Source: Ketogulonicigenium vulgare WSH-001 (lineage in GTDB: Bacteria; Pseudomonadota; Alphaproteobacteria; Rhodobacterales; Rhodobacteraceae). From it: DNA of 64,000 nucleotides. Positions 1 through 9,206 of the stretch are shown here, piece after piece (position 1 is the first letter of the stretch; every line of letters starts with the position of its first letter). A program made the position numbers and the translations under genes. The stretch spans positions 1,120,097 through 1,184,096 of the forward strand of contig NC_017384.1 of assembly GCF_000223375.1 (NCBI RefSeq), read 5' to 3'. The notes beneath the pieces are model-generated. The model was not told where the DNA came from. It did no database searches and saw only the letters and a list, made by a program, of their open reading frames with translations.

Positions 1-1278
1 GTCCTGCACAGCCGTCCCTGCATCGCCAGCGAGCACGTTCAGCGTGATGCCGATGCGATCCCACTGCTGCGAGATCAATTGCAGCGCCGCGCGGTTTTGC
101 GGCTGCGGCAGCGATTCATAGGCAGTCAGTTCAAATACCACACCGTCTTTTTCGCGGCGGCCATTGGCGTTCAGATGCCAGCCTGCGGCCTCAAGCAGGG
201 CGATAGCTTCTTCCTGATTATATTCCAGCTGATCCGACAGGTCGATATAGCCCTGTGCGGTAGAGGCGATCACCGATGTCGCCAGCGGGTAATTCGCCGA
301 ATAAAGCGTGTCGACAATCTCGCGCCGGTCGGTGGCCAGCGTCAGCGCGCGGCGCACGTTGATATCGGATACCAGATCATTATCGGGACGGAAGGTCAGC
401 TGGTTGTTCACGCCGCGGGTCGAGGGCGCATAAAGCTGATAGCCGCGGGCTGTGACTTGGCCTTCGTCGTATGCCTGGATCTGGCGCACGAAATCGGCCT
501 GCCCCGACAGCAGTGCGCCGATACGGACACCGTCTTCGGGCACGATGATATAACGGATCTCGTCCAGATAGGCGCGGCCCTGATGCGGATGCAGCGCGGG
601 GCCCCAATTGTAATCCTCGCGCACTTTCAGCACCAGTTCGGTGCCGGTCGTCTGACTTTCCACCACAAACGGGCCCGAACCGATGATCAGCGTCGCATCG
701 CCCAGCGCGTCAAAGGCGCGATCCAGCGTCGCCAGCGACACCAGGCCCGAACCGATCACCGACGTGCCTTGCAGGAAACCGGCGCTGGGGGCGCTGAAAT
801 GAAAGCGCACGGTCAGCGGGTCGATCACCTCAGAGCTTTGGTAGTTGTTCAGCACCTCGGAAATCGGGAAGCGGCGGGTCGGATCGCCAAGCCCGTAAAC
901 ATCATAGTTGCGTGCAACCGCCGCCGCATCAACCGGCGTTCCGTCCGAGAAAGTCACCCCGTCCCGCAGGTGAAAGGTGAATTCGGTATAGGTATCGTTG
1001 ATTTCCCAGCTTTCGGCGATCCACGGCTCGATCACCAGCGTTTCGGGGTTCTGGTAGGTCAGCTTATCGGTGATCTGGTTCAGAATGCCGCCATTGGGGT
1101 AAAAGCCGCCCGCAGGGGGGTAAAGGACGGTATGGGGCTGTTGTTCCAGATAGGTCAGCGTGCCGCCAAATGTGCCCGCCTCTTGGCCAAAGGCAATGCT
1201 GGCCGTGCTGGACAGCAGCAGGCTGGTGGCGATCCAGCCAAAGGTGCGCCGGGTCAGGGAAAGGGTCTTGAGGGACAT
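1..1278 (-). CDS. ABC transporter substrate-binding protein, peptide/nickel type (partial)
   Basis: The reading frame is open from an ATG at 1278 to the window edge, giving 426 residues without the C-terminus. The fold is that of the SBP_bac_5 (DppA/OppA/NikA) family. Recognisable segments are WIAESWEI, FHLRDGVTFSDGTPV and a later NVRRALTLATDR block, all typical of this family. The N-terminus reads LTRRTFGWIA followed by a hydrophobic stretch ending in IAFG. This looks like a twin-arginine (Tat) signal, so the protein is probably exported folded to the periplasm. The permeases and ATPases are presumably off the left edge; no substrate can be named. Family certain, substrate unknown. Confidence 0.9.
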   Translation of the reverse strand, partial: MSLKTLSLTRRTFGWIATSLLLSSTASIAFGQEAGTFGGTLTYLEQQPHTVLYPPAGGFYPNGGILNQITDKLTYQNPETLVIEPWIAESWEINDTYTEFTFHLRDGVTFSDGTPVDAAAVARNYDVYGLGDPTRRFPISEVLNNYQSSEVIDPLTVRFHFSAPSAGFLQGTSVIGSGLVSLATLDRAFDALGDATLIIGSGPFVVESQTTGTELVLKVREDYNWGPALHPHQGRAYLDEIRYIIVPEDGVRIGALLSGQADFVRQIQAYDEGQVTARGYQLYAPSTRGVNNQLTFRPDNDLVSDINVRRALTLATDRREIVDTLYSANYPLATSVIASTAQGYIDLSDQLEYNQEEAIALLEAAGWHLNANGRREKDGVVFELTAYESLPQPQNRAALQLISQQWDRIGITLNVLAGDAGTAVQD

Positions 1279-1687
1279 CGTGGGCTCCAAGAGCTGAAGG
1301 GATGAATTGCCCTCAACGCTACTCTCGCGCTGCTAAAAGTCGATAATATGGATCGTTTATTCTTTCTGGGGCAACAGCAGCCGCGTTCCCCTTTGACCCT
1401 GCGGCACGCATATATTCTTCCCAAGCACCTTATTTCGCCCCACAGACCCGCAGCAGAATCAAAATATCTGTCCCTATCAGGGCAAGAATTCCGGCTGATC
1501 GTGGAATTTTATTCTCCAAACCATGCTGTTTTGGCGGGATTCACATCGCAGTAGAAAATTCACGCGTCTTTGGCGCGAAAATCGAAGACCAACCGCTAAA
1601 GCGGGCGGCGCGAAAACAGGGTTCCTTCCATTTACCGATCCGTGCAGCGCGCGGATGATACAGGCGCCATTCATGCATGAGGACGCC
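1279..1687. other. Divergent intergenic region, no gene seen
   Basis: This 409-nt stretch lies between the leftward binding-protein gene and the rightward VOC gene and must carry both promoters. It is more AT-rich than its surroundings. Open frames crossing it have no ribosome-binding site or recognisable product. No convincing -35/-10 pair, operator or structured RNA stands out. Confidence 0.5.
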
Positions 1688-2500
1688 ATGCCCCTTGACC
1701 AGATCCCCCTTGACCATGTTGTCGTGACAACCACCCGCGATCTTGATGATCTGCAGCATTTGTTCACGCGCCTTGGCTTCAACCTGACGCCACGCGGCTA
1801 TCACACGCTGGGATCGGCCAATCATCTGGCGATCTTTAGCGACACCTACCTAGAACTGCTGGGACAGGGAAACGGGACGGCACGCACAGATTTGCTGTCC
1901 TTTGGCGATGGGTTGACGGGTGTCGCACTGCGCGCCGCTGATGCCACGCGCCTGCACAGCAGATTGCGCGATGCGGGCGGCGCGGTCAGTGAGACGCGGG
2001 ATTTCTCGCGTCCCGTGGCCATTGCGCGCCGCGATGCCAGCTTTCGCACCTTTACCTATGAAGGCGCGGGCCTGGCGGGCGGGCGGCTGTTCTTTTGCCA
2101 GCATAATACGCCCGATCTGGTCTGGCGCGCCGATGACCAGACGCACCCCAATGGCGTCACCGATGTTCTAGAGGTCGTCGTGCTGGGCGATCCGGCGCAG
2201 CGTGATCCACTGGCGCTGATCCCCGGCACCGAACTGGATAGCGCGGATGCCCTGCGCGTGGGCGGCGCCAAGATCCGCTTTCAACAGGCCGCCGCCCTGC
2301 AAGACCGCTTTAAAACTGCCATCGTCGACGCGCCGCCCGCGCCATCGCTGTTCGGACTGGTGCTGGCAGTGCAGGATCTGGCCAAGGCACGTAAGCTTTT
2401 GGCGCAAAACGGCCTGATCGTCACCGACACGGACGAGGGCTTTGCCGTCTCGCCCGATCAGACCGGCAATGTGGCCCTGCTGTTCACGCAGCGCCCGTAA
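1688..2500 (+). CDS. VOC/glyoxalase-like domain protein
   Basis: The 270-residue protein begins MPLDQIPLDHVVV. The start at 1688 is chosen because GAGG lies five bases upstream; an in-frame ATG at 1673 has no such site. The opening LDHVVV strand, the LGFNLTPRGYHTLGSANHLAIF segment read in pieces, and a second half (LFGLVLAVQDLAKARKLL) fit a two-module vicinal-oxygen-chelate fold, as in the Glyoxalase_3 group. Members bind a metal and act as dioxygenases, lyases or resistance proteins. Residue H10 and the Y-L-E-L segment are plausible metal or ligand contacts. Substrate unknown; the neighbours give no hint. Confidence 0.8.
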   Translation: MPLDQIPLDHVVVTTTRDLDDLQHLFTRLGFNLTPRGYHTLGSANHLAIFSDTYLELLGQGNGTARTDLLSFGDGLTGVALRAADATRLHSRLRDAGGAVSETRDFSRPVAIARRDASFRTFTYEGAGLAGGRLFFCQHNTPDLVWRADDQTHPNGVTDVLEVVVLGDPAQRDPLALIPGTELDSADALRVGGAKIRFQQAAALQDRFKTAIVDAPPAPSLFGLVLAVQDLAKARKLLAQNGLIVTDTDEGFAVSPDQTGNVALLFTQRP

Positions 2501-2547
2501 AACAAGGATCTTCTGCCTTACCCCACGGCGCAGAACCGAAATCTTCT

Positions 2548-2605
2548 CCGCGTGACTTGTTAATAAAACGCCGCTATCTATAGCAGTTTGTGTAAAAACA
2601 CGCGG
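2548..2605 (+). promoter_or_regulatory. Putative promoter/structured leader of metNIQ
   Basis: A perfect 7-nt inverted repeat (CCGCGTG at 2548-2554 and CACGCGG at 2599-2605) encloses 44 nt just before metN. Inside it lie TTGTTA (2557-2562) and TATAGC (2579-2584) with a 16-nt spacer, which could be a sigma-70 promoter. The -10 element overlaps a small palindrome, GCTAT-CT-ATAGC (2573-2584). The arrangement could be a promoter with an operator or part of a leader fold. It does not match the SAM-II riboswitch pattern well enough to be named. Confidence 0.4.
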
Positions 2606-2621
2606 AAAAGAAAGGCGCTCG

Positions 2622-3602
2622 ATGATCTCTATCTCGCACGTATCCAAGGCTTTCGCACGCAGGGACGGGCCTGTGGTGGCACTTGACGATGTGTCGCTGC
2701 ACGTGGCGCAGGGCGATATCTATGGGATTATCGGCTATAGCGGCGCTGGCAAATCCACCCTGCTGCGCTTGATGAACGGGCTCGAGCATCCGGATCAGGG
2801 CACCGTCACCGTTGCAGACACGCTGATCTCGGCCGCGCCAGAGCGGGCCTTACGCGCGGTGCGGCCCAAGATCGGCATCATCTTTCAGCACTTCAATCTG
2901 CTGTGGTCGCGCACGGTCGCGGGAAACATCCGTCTTGCGATGCAGATCGCCGGCACCCCTCGCGCCCAGATCGAGGCCCGCACAGCAGAGTTGATCCGCC
3001 TTGTCGGCCTTGAGGGGCGCGCAGTTGCCTATCCGTCGCAACTGTCGGGCGGGCAAAAGCAGCGCGTCGGTATCGCCCGTGCACTGGCCAATAACCCTGA
3101 TGTGCTGCTGTGCGACGAGGCAACCTCGGCGCTGGACCCAGAGACGACCGACCAGATCCTGGACCTACTGGCTCAGATCAACCGCGATTTCGGCCTGACC
3201 ATCGCGCTGATCACGCATGAGATGCATGTGGTGCGCCGGATCTGCAACCATGTCGCGGTGATGGAAAACGGCCGCATTGTCGAGGCTGGCGCTGTATCCG
3301 ACATCTTCGCCAATCCGCAAAGTGCCGTCACGCGCAGCCTGCTGCGTACCCTGCCCGATGACAGCGCAGACGCGCCGAACCGCTTGGTGCTGGTCTATCG
3401 CGGCGCTGTGGCATCCGAGCCGTTGCTGGCCGCCGCCATCCAAAAGCATGGCCTGCCCGTCACCATCCACGGCGGACGCACGAATAAACTGGCCGATGGC
3501 CCCTTGGGCGAATTGGTCATCAGCGTGGATGCCGCGCCTGAACAGATTGCTGCCTTTGTCACTGATCTGAACGCCGCCGGTATCGAGGTACATGATGTTT
3601 GA
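2622..3602 (+). CDS. metN: D/L-methionine ABC importer ATP-binding protein
   Basis: A 326-residue ATPase that powers methionine uptake with MetI and MetQ at the inner membrane. Visible motifs are Walker A GYSGAGKST (38-46), ABC signature LSGGQKQ (141-147) and Walker B VLLCDE (161-166). Residues from about 245 onward form the C-terminal NIL-type regulatory domain expected of MetN, which in E. coli binds methionine and inhibits transport. Length is usual for the family. AAGAAAGG lies upstream of the ATG. The 3' end overlaps metI by 11 nt, so the two are probably translationally coupled. Confidence 0.95.
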   Translation: MISISHVSKAFARRDGPVVALDDVSLHVAQGDIYGIIGYSGAGKSTLLRLMNGLEHPDQGTVTVADTLISAAPERALRAVRPKIGIIFQHFNLLWSRTVAGNIRLAMQIAGTPRAQIEARTAELIRLVGLEGRAVAYPSQLSGGQKQRVGIARALANNPDVLLCDEATSALDPETTDQILDLLAQINRDFGLTIALITHEMHVVRRICNHVAVMENGRIVEAGAVSDIFANPQSAVTRSLLRTLPDDSADAPNRLVLVYRGAVASEPLLAAAIQKHGLPVTIHGGRTNKLADGPLGELVISVDAAPEQIAAFVTDLNAAGIEVHDV

Positions 3603-4263
3603 AACCCTCCTTCCCCGCGTCGATCCCGCCCGCCTGTGGCAAGCCACACTCGACACATTGTACATGACCGCCTTCGCGGGCGTGGCGACGATGCTGCTGG
3701 GTCTGATCCTTGGCGCGCTGCTGTTCCTGACCTCGCCCGGACAATTATGGGCCAACCGCGTGATCTATGGCGTCATTTCGGTCGTGGTGAATATTGCCCG
3801 CGCCATTCCGTTCATCATCCTGCTGGTGCTGCTGATCCCGTTCACCAAAACCGTGGTCGGCACGATCCTTGGCACCAATGCCGCGCTGCCCGCGCTGATC
3901 TTTGGCACCGCGCCATTCTATGCCCGCCTTGTCGAGATCGCCTTTCGCGAGGTGGATCGCGGCGTGATCGAGGCGACCCGTGCCATGGGCGGCGGCCTGC
4001 CCACCATCCTTTTGCGCGTCCTGATCCCCGAAAGCGCCCCGGCGCTGATTTCGGGCCTGACGGTCACGCTGATCGCGCTGGTCAGCTATACCGCGATGGC
4101 GGGCGTGATCGGTGCGGGGGGCCTCGGCCATTACGCCTATCTCGAAGGGTTCCAGCGCAACAACCAACAGGTCACCTTTGCCGCCACCGGCGTGATCCTG
4201 ATCATCGTTTTCGCCATCCAGCTTGTCGGCGACCGCACCACGCGGCGTATCGACAAGCGGTAG
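3592..4263 (+). CDS. metI: Methionine ABC importer permease
   Basis: A 223-residue inner-membrane protein of the MetI family with about five hydrophobic spans. The cytoplasmic EAA-type loop is visible as EATRAMGGG followed by ILIPESAPALISG (around residues 125-150), which contacts MetN. The gene starts with ATGATG inside the end of metN, so either Met could be first. It sits between metN and metQ in the usual order. Confidence 0.95.
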   Translation: MMFETLLPRVDPARLWQATLDTLYMTAFAGVATMLLGLILGALLFLTSPGQLWANRVIYGVISVVVNIARAIPFIILLVLLIPFTKTVVGTILGTNAALPALIFGTAPFYARLVEIAFREVDRGVIEATRAMGGGLPTILLRVLIPESAPALISGLTVTLIALVSYTAMAGVIGAGGLGHYAYLEGFQRNNQQVTFAATGVILIIVFAIQLVGDRTTRRIDKR

Positions 4264-4285
4264 TTTCAACAAACGGAGAAGCCCC

Positions 4286-5086
4286 ATGTTGAAGACCATC
4301 CTGACCGCCACCGCCCTCTCGACCATCGCCATGGCCGCTAGCGCCGACACGTTGCGCATTGGTGCCTCGCCCGTGCCCCATGCCGAAATTCTGGAACAGG
4401 CAAAGCCCATTCTGGCCGAACAAGGCATTGATCTGGAAATCATCATTTTCCAGGACTACATCTTGCCGAACACCGCGCTGGCAGGCGGCGATATCGACGC
4501 CAACTATTTCCAGCACGTCCCCTATCTGACCTCGGTTCTGGCCGAGAACCCCGATTTCGACTTCGTCAACGCGGGCGATGTGCATATCGAGCCGATCGGC
4601 ATCTATTCGCGCCGCTTTGAAAGCCTGCAGGACCTGCCCGAAGGCGGCCGCGTCATCTTGCGCGATTCCGTGGCCGAGGAAGGCCGCATCCTGTCGATCT
4701 TTCAGCGCGAAGGCGTCGTAGGCTTGCGCGAGGGCGTGGCCCCCGTCGATATCCGTATCTCGGACATCGTGGACAACCCAAAGAACCTGACTTTCCTGCC
4801 CGATATCGAAGCCGCCCTGCTGCCGCAGGTCTATTTCAATGACGAGGCCGATGCCGTCACGATCAACGCGAATTACGCGCTGGGCGCGGGCCTTGATCCG
4901 GTCGCAGATCCCATCGCGGTCGAGAGCGCAACCGACAACCCCTATGCCAACATCATCACCGTCCGTGCGGGCGATGAGACCCGCCCCGATATCCAGGCGC
5001 TGGTCGAGGTGCTGCATTCGGATGCGATCCGCACCTTTATCAATGAAAACTACAAAGGCGCGGTCATTCCGGTCGAGCTGCAATAA
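4286..5086 (+). CDS. metQ: Methionine-binding protein, NlpA/MetQ family
   Basis: A 266-residue periplasmic binding protein that delivers methionine to MetNI. The start at 4286 follows ACGGAGAAG; the frame extends further upstream but lacks a site. The signal peptide MLKTILTATALSTIAMAASA is a plain secretion signal ending in A-S-A, and there is no lipobox cysteine. Many MetQ homologues are lipoproteins, so this one is probably soluble in the periplasm. The mature start DTLRIGASPVPHAEIL and QHVPYL (about residue 78) are typical of the family. Last gene of the metNIQ operon, followed by a terminator. Confidence 0.93.
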   Translation: MLKTILTATALSTIAMAASADTLRIGASPVPHAEILEQAKPILAEQGIDLEIIIFQDYILPNTALAGGDIDANYFQHVPYLTSVLAENPDFDFVNAGDVHIEPIGIYSRRFESLQDLPEGGRVILRDSVAEEGRILSIFQREGVVGLREGVAPVDIRISDIVDNPKNLTFLPDIEAALLPQVYFNDEADAVTINANYALGAGLDPVADPIAVESATDNPYANIITVRAGDETRPDIQALVEVLHSDAIRTFINENYKGAVIPVELQ

Positions 5087-5092
5087 TCAAGC

Positions 5093-5118
5093 GGCCCGGG
5101 GGCACCCCCCGGGCCTTT
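5093..5118 (+). terminator. Rho-independent terminator of metNIQ
   Basis: A perfect 10-bp GC stem (5093-5102 with 5106-5115) closes a CAC loop and is followed by TTT. It begins 6 nt after the metQ stop. The T-tract is short, but the stem is very strong. Confidence 0.8.
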
Positions 5119-5200
5119 CAAGTCCCGCTGCCTTTGCTCTGGCGCAGCGCGCATAGGGACCGTTGGGACGCCAAAGATTTACGCGGCACAGCGCATCCGC

Positions 5201-6379
5201 CTAGAGCGGCGGCGGCACCATGCGGATCAGGCGATTGTACATACCCAGAACCGCTAGATCGCCATTGTTGTAAAAGGCAATCGCATTGGGCTGACCCAGC
5301 TGCATCTCGCGCCCCGCGGCTGTGGGCGCATAAATCTTGCGCACGCCGCCGGCATGGACCTGTTGCAGCGCGGACATCCACGGATCAGCATACCACAAGC
5401 TGCCATCAGGCGCGCCGGCAATCTGGCCCCAATAGGCCTGTTCGATCGCGATACGGCGCTGGAAAACACCGTTCGCGTTGAACTCAAAAATGCCGCAGCG
5501 CGGGTCCAGATCACCCGCAGCGGTGATGTCGATAAAGATGCTGCCCGCTGCATCGATCACGATGCTAGAGGCCCGCGGCGCATCCGCAATCATCGGATCG
5601 GCGGCCAGCGCCTGCGCCATCAGCCCCGTCAGGCGACGGCGCAGTTTCATATCGCGGCCAAAGATCAGCAGCTCGTCCGGGCCGGGCAGGCTTGAGGTGG
5701 CGCTATCGCGGGCGGCATCTTCCATCGTATAGGTCGCAAAGCCGCCGTCGGGCGTCGGGCAAGATCCGCTGCTGGCCACCCAGAAATCACGCTTTGGCTC
5801 GTCCACCGTCTCGAGGATCTGGCCATTCATGAGATCGAGGCGATGAAAGCGGTTCTGCGCATTCACGATAATATCGCCCGCCGCCAGCACCGCCATCAAA
5901 CGGCCCTGCACCGGCATCGGAAAATGGGTCAAAAATGCGCCGTCCGGGGCGAAAATATAGAACCGTTCTTCGCTATCCATAACGACGGCGCGGTCTTGCG
6001 AATCAACCATCACGCTCTGCGCATCTGATCGGAACTGGCCGGGGGCCGCGCCCTCACCGCCGACATTAAAGACCGCGGTGCCGCGCAGGTGATCATCCGC
6101 CGCAGGACGACTGGCGCCCATTAGGAATTGCAGCGCCGCCCCAAATCCGATGATCCCGCCAGCGGCAAGACCAAGGCCCACCACCGCGCGCCGCGTCGGG
6201 CGGGTCGCCCGCGCGGGCTGCCCATCGGGAAAGCGATGTTCCAAGATCACATGCTGTTTGCTTTTTGCATCAACCACATATTCGCCGCCGCAATGGCTGC
6301 ACTGACCAATCACATGGCCATCTGCGTTGGTTTGCAGCGACAGGCGTCCGCCGCAACTGGTGCATTTCAACTTGCGCAT
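5201..6379 (-). CDS. Zinc-ribbon, membrane-anchored beta-propeller-like protein
   Basis: This 392-residue protein has no name I can assign. An N-terminal zinc ribbon has two CxxC pairs (C6/C9 and C27/C30). A basic linker follows, then a hydrophobic span at about 65-87 preceded by TRRAVVGLGL, which resembles a Tat or membrane-anchor motif but lies internally. The remaining 300 residues look like NHL/SMP-30-type propeller blades, with recurrent segments such as SVMVDSQDRAVVMD, SIVIDAAGSIFID and PDGSLWYADPW. The topology would place the ribbon in the cytoplasm and the propeller in the periplasm. It is monocistronic between metQ and the nucleoside hydrolase gene. A sensor or assembly role is only a guess. 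Confidence 0.75.
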   Translation of the reverse strand: MRKLKCTSCGGRLSLQTNADGHVIGQCSHCGGEYVVDAKSKQHVILEHRFPDGQPARATRPTRRAVVGLGLAAGGIIGFGAALQFLMGASRPAADDHLRGTAVFNVGGEGAAPGQFRSDAQSVMVDSQDRAVVMDSEERFYIFAPDGAFLTHFPMPVQGRLMAVLAAGDIIVNAQNRFHRLDLMNGQILETVDEPKRDFWVASSGSCPTPDGGFATYTMEDAARDSATSSLPGPDELLIFGRDMKLRRRLTGLMAQALAADPMIADAPRASSIVIDAAGSIFIDITAAGDLDPRCGIFEFNANGVFQRRIAIEQAYWGQIAGAPDGSLWYADPWMSALQQVHAGGVRKIYAPTAAGREMQLGQPNAIAFYNNGDLAVLGMYNRLIRMVPPPL

Positions 6380-6522
6380 TCACTTTCCCTCATCCTTGCG
6401 CAGGTTTAGCCCGCCGCAAGCGGTGGGACAACATGGCCCCGCTTTTCCACCCACGCGGAATTGTGCCGATGCGCCAAGGGGCCTATAGGCTGGCTTTATT
6501 CGCCGCAGCAAAGGACCCCGCC

Positions 6523-7446
6523 ATGCAACACATTTGGATCGACACCGATATGGGGTTTGACGACCTCGCCGCGATTGGACTGTGTCTGGCCGAGGGCGTG
6601 CAGGTCGACGCGCTGTCGATTGTGGCGGGAAATGTGGAACTGGATCGCGGCGTCGCCAATGCTTGCGCCAGCGCGGATGTATACGGCTGGACCATGCCGA
6701 TCCATGCGGGCGCGGATGCACCGCTGAAAGGGCCGCTGCATACCGCCTCTTATGTGCTGGGCGATGACGGCATGCCAACCGCCGGTCGCCGCCTGCCCGC
6801 GCCAAAGACCCGCGACATTGGCACGGACGCGATTGCGGCGCTGGCCGATTGGATCGCAGCGGGCGGGCGCGAGGTTCTGGCCCTTGGGCCGCTGACGAAT
6901 ATCGCCCATCTGGTACAGCGCTATCCCGATCTGGCGCGCGGCCTGCGCGTCATCTGGATGGGCGGTGCCTTTGCGCGCGGCAACCACAGCGCGGTGGCCG
7001 AATTCAACGCCGCTGTCGATCCCGAGGCGATCAATGTGACCCTGCAAGGCGGTGTCGATCTGGTGATGGTGGGCCTGGAATGCTGCCGCGAGGTCTGCGT
7101 GACGCTGGACGATCTGACCGATTTGCGCGCGATCCCCGGCGAGGCCGCACAACTGCTGGCCGATATTTACGAGGGCTATATCCGCATTGCTGCCAATGGC
7201 ACGCGACCTATGGCGCTGTATGATCCGGTCGCGGCGGCGCTGATCCTCGATCCCACCCTATGCGATCTGCAACATGTGCAGATGCACGCCGAAGAAGACG
7301 GCACCCATACGCGCGGCATGACCGTGATCGAGTGGCGCGCCCATAAATCGACCCCCAATATGCACGTGGCGGTGAACCCGCGTGCCGATCAGATCCGCGC
7401 GCGTTTCCACGCCGCACTGATCGCTATGGCAAAAGGTGCAGCATGA
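6523..7446 (+). CDS. Nucleoside hydrolase (IUNH family)
   Basis: The 307-residue enzyme hydrolyses ribonucleosides to base and ribose. The start at 6523 follows AAGGA with good spacing; an upstream in-frame extension is rejected because it has no site and runs through the divergent promoter region. The calcium-binding signature appears as DTDMGFDD (residues 6-13), a slight variant of the classical DTDxGxDD. GPLTNIA (about 124-130) and the later NAAVDPEA segment also fit the family. The gene overlaps the adenine deaminase gene by 4 nt, so the pair can release and then deaminate adenine. Confidence 0.92.
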   Translation: MQHIWIDTDMGFDDLAAIGLCLAEGVQVDALSIVAGNVELDRGVANACASADVYGWTMPIHAGADAPLKGPLHTASYVLGDDGMPTAGRRLPAPKTRDIGTDAIAALADWIAAGGREVLALGPLTNIAHLVQRYPDLARGLRVIWMGGAFARGNHSAVAEFNAAVDPEAINVTLQGGVDLVMVGLECCREVCVTLDDLTDLRAIPGEAAQLLADIYEGYIRIAANGTRPMALYDPVAAALILDPTLCDLQHVQMHAEEDGTHTRGMTVIEWRAHKSTPNMHVAVNPRADQIRARFHAALIAMAKGAA

Positions 7447-9206
7447 TCCGCGAACCCCAAGATTTGAACGATGCCGCCCTGCGCGACCGCGCGGTTGACG
7501 CCGCGCTTGGCCGCGCGCCGTTCGACCTGCTGCTCGTCGGCGGCCAATTGGTCAATGTCGCGACCTCCGAGATTTATGCGGCGGACATCGGCATCATCGG
7601 CGGGCTGATCGCCTCGGTGCACGCCCCCGGCCTGCGGGGTGACGCCACCGAAGTCGTGGATTTGGCGGGGCAATTCATCGCCCCCGGCCTGATCGACACG
7701 CATATGCATATCGAAAGCTCGATGGTCACGCCGCGCCGCTATGCGCAGACGGTTGTGCCGCAGGGCACCACCACTGTCGTATGGGACCCCCATGAAGTCG
7801 GCAATGTCGCGGGCCTTGCGGGCGTCGATTGGGCGATCGCTGCGGCGCGCGGGCTTGATCTGCGGGTGCTGACCCTTGCGCCCAGCTGCGTGCCATCCGC
7901 CCCGGGGATCGAGCGTGCGGGCGCGACCTTTGATCCGCCTGAAATGCAGCAGATGCTGGCCAATCCCGATATCTATGGTGTGGCCGAGGTCATGGATATG
8001 CGCGGCGTGCTGACGCGGGCATCAAAGATGCGCGGGATTGTTGATGCGGGGCTCGCCTCGGGCAAGCTGGTCTGCGGCCATGGGCGCGGGCTGGTGGATG
8101 CCGAGCTGCAAGGCTTTGTCGCCGCTGGCATTTCATCCGATCACGAGATCACCGGCGCGGTGGATTTCCTACAAAAGATCCGCGCGGGCCTGACGATCGA
8201 GCTGCGCGGCTCGCATGATTATGTGCTGCCCGACGTCATTGCCGTGCTGAAAACGCTGCCGCATCTGCCGCAGACACTGACGATCTGCACGGATGACGTG
8301 TTCCCCGATGATCTGGCGGAAAAGGGCGGCATGAATGACGTGCTGCGCCGCCTTGTGGGCTATGGCATGGCACCCGTAGATGCACTACGCGCCGCGACGC
8401 TGAACGCGGCCATGCGCCTTGGGCGTGCCGATCTGGGCGCCATCGCCCCCGGTCGCCGCGCCGATATCGCGGTATTCAGGGATCTTAGCGATTTCCGCGC
8501 CAGCGTGGTGCTGGCGTCGGGCCGGATCGTGGCGCGGGACGGCGTGGCGCTGCGCGCGGAACACCCCGCTGCTGCCCTGCCCTTTGCCGATACGGTGAAG
8601 CTTGCCCCGCTGACCGCCGATGATTTCGAGATTCGCGCGGCTGGCGATCAGGTGCAGGTCAATACCGTGGTCAAGCCGCGCTTTACCGCCTGGGGCGAGG
8701 CCACGCTGCAGGTCGAGGAGGGCATTGTTCAAGTGCCCGCCGATCTGCTGCGCATGGCCGTTGTCCATCGTCACGGGTTGGCGGACCCCACGCCCATGGT
8801 GGGCCTGTTGCAAGAATGGGGCAGCTGGACGGGCGCGATTGCGACGACTATCGCGCATGACAGCCACAATCTGAACGTCTTTGGCGCCGATCCCGTCGAT
8901 ATGGCGGCGGCGGCCAATGCGCTGATCGCCTGCGGTGGCGGTATGGCCGTGGCCAAAGGCGGCAAGGTCATCGGCCTGTTGCCGCTGCCGGTCTGCGGGC
9001 TGCTGTCGGATACAGAGACCGCCGATGTCGGCGCGGCCCTTGCGGCCCTGCGCGATGCGGCGGATCAGGTGGCCGATTGGCTGCCGCCCCTGCGCACATT
9101 CAAGGCGCTCGTGGGGGCGTCGCTCGCCTGCAACCCCGGCCCGCATGTCACCGATATGGGCATTTGCGACGGCACTACAGGCGATATCCGCAAAACCGTC
9201 AGGTAA
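7443..9206 (+). CDS. ade: Adenine deaminase
   Basis: A 587-residue metal-dependent amidohydrolase that converts adenine to hypoxanthine and ammonia in purine salvage. The signature DTHMHIESSMVTP (about 84-96), DPHEVGN (about 118-124), CGHGRG (about 211-216) and TDDVFPDDL (about 281-289) match the bacterial Ade family. Length is normal. The start overlaps the nucleoside hydrolase stop by 4 nt, and the 3' end overlaps the convergent phosphoribosyltransferase gene by 8 nt. Confidence 0.95.
   Translation: MIREPQDLNDAALRDRAVDAALGRAPFDLLLVGGQLVNVATSEIYAADIGIIGGLIASVHAPGLRGDATEVVDLAGQFIAPGLIDTHMHIESSMVTPRRYAQTVVPQGTTTVVWDPHEVGNVAGLAGVDWAIAAARGLDLRVLTLAPSCVPSAPGIERAGATFDPPEMQQMLANPDIYGVAEVMDMRGVLTRASKMRGIVDAGLASGKLVCGHGRGLVDAELQGFVAAGISSDHEITGAVDFLQKIRAGLTIELRGSHDYVLPDVIAVLKTLPHLPQTLTICTDDVFPDDLAEKGGMNDVLRRLVGYGMAPVDALRAATLNAAMRLGRADLGAIAPGRRADIAVFRDLSDFRASVVLASGRIVARDGVALRAEHPAAALPFADTVKLAPLTADDFEIRAAGDQVQVNTVVKPRFTAWGEATLQVEEGIVQVPADLLRMAVVHRHGLADPTPMVGLLQEWGSWTGAIATTIAHDSHNLNVFGADPVDMAAAANALIACGGGMAVAKGGKVIGLLPLPVCGLLSDTETADVGAALAALRDAADQVADWLPPLRTFKALVGASLACNPGPHVTDMGICDGTTGDIRKTVR

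Noticed and set aside
79..1305. Long plus-strand frame over the left-edge binding protein
   Set aside because: It is the antisense of a well-conserved binding-protein frame and has no motif or ribosome-binding site; GC-rich DNA gives such mirror frames often.
2548..2605. SAM-II riboswitch before metN
   Set aside because: GTGACTTG resembles part of the motif, but the second P1 strand and the conserved GCTAAA-type pseudoknot segment are not in place.
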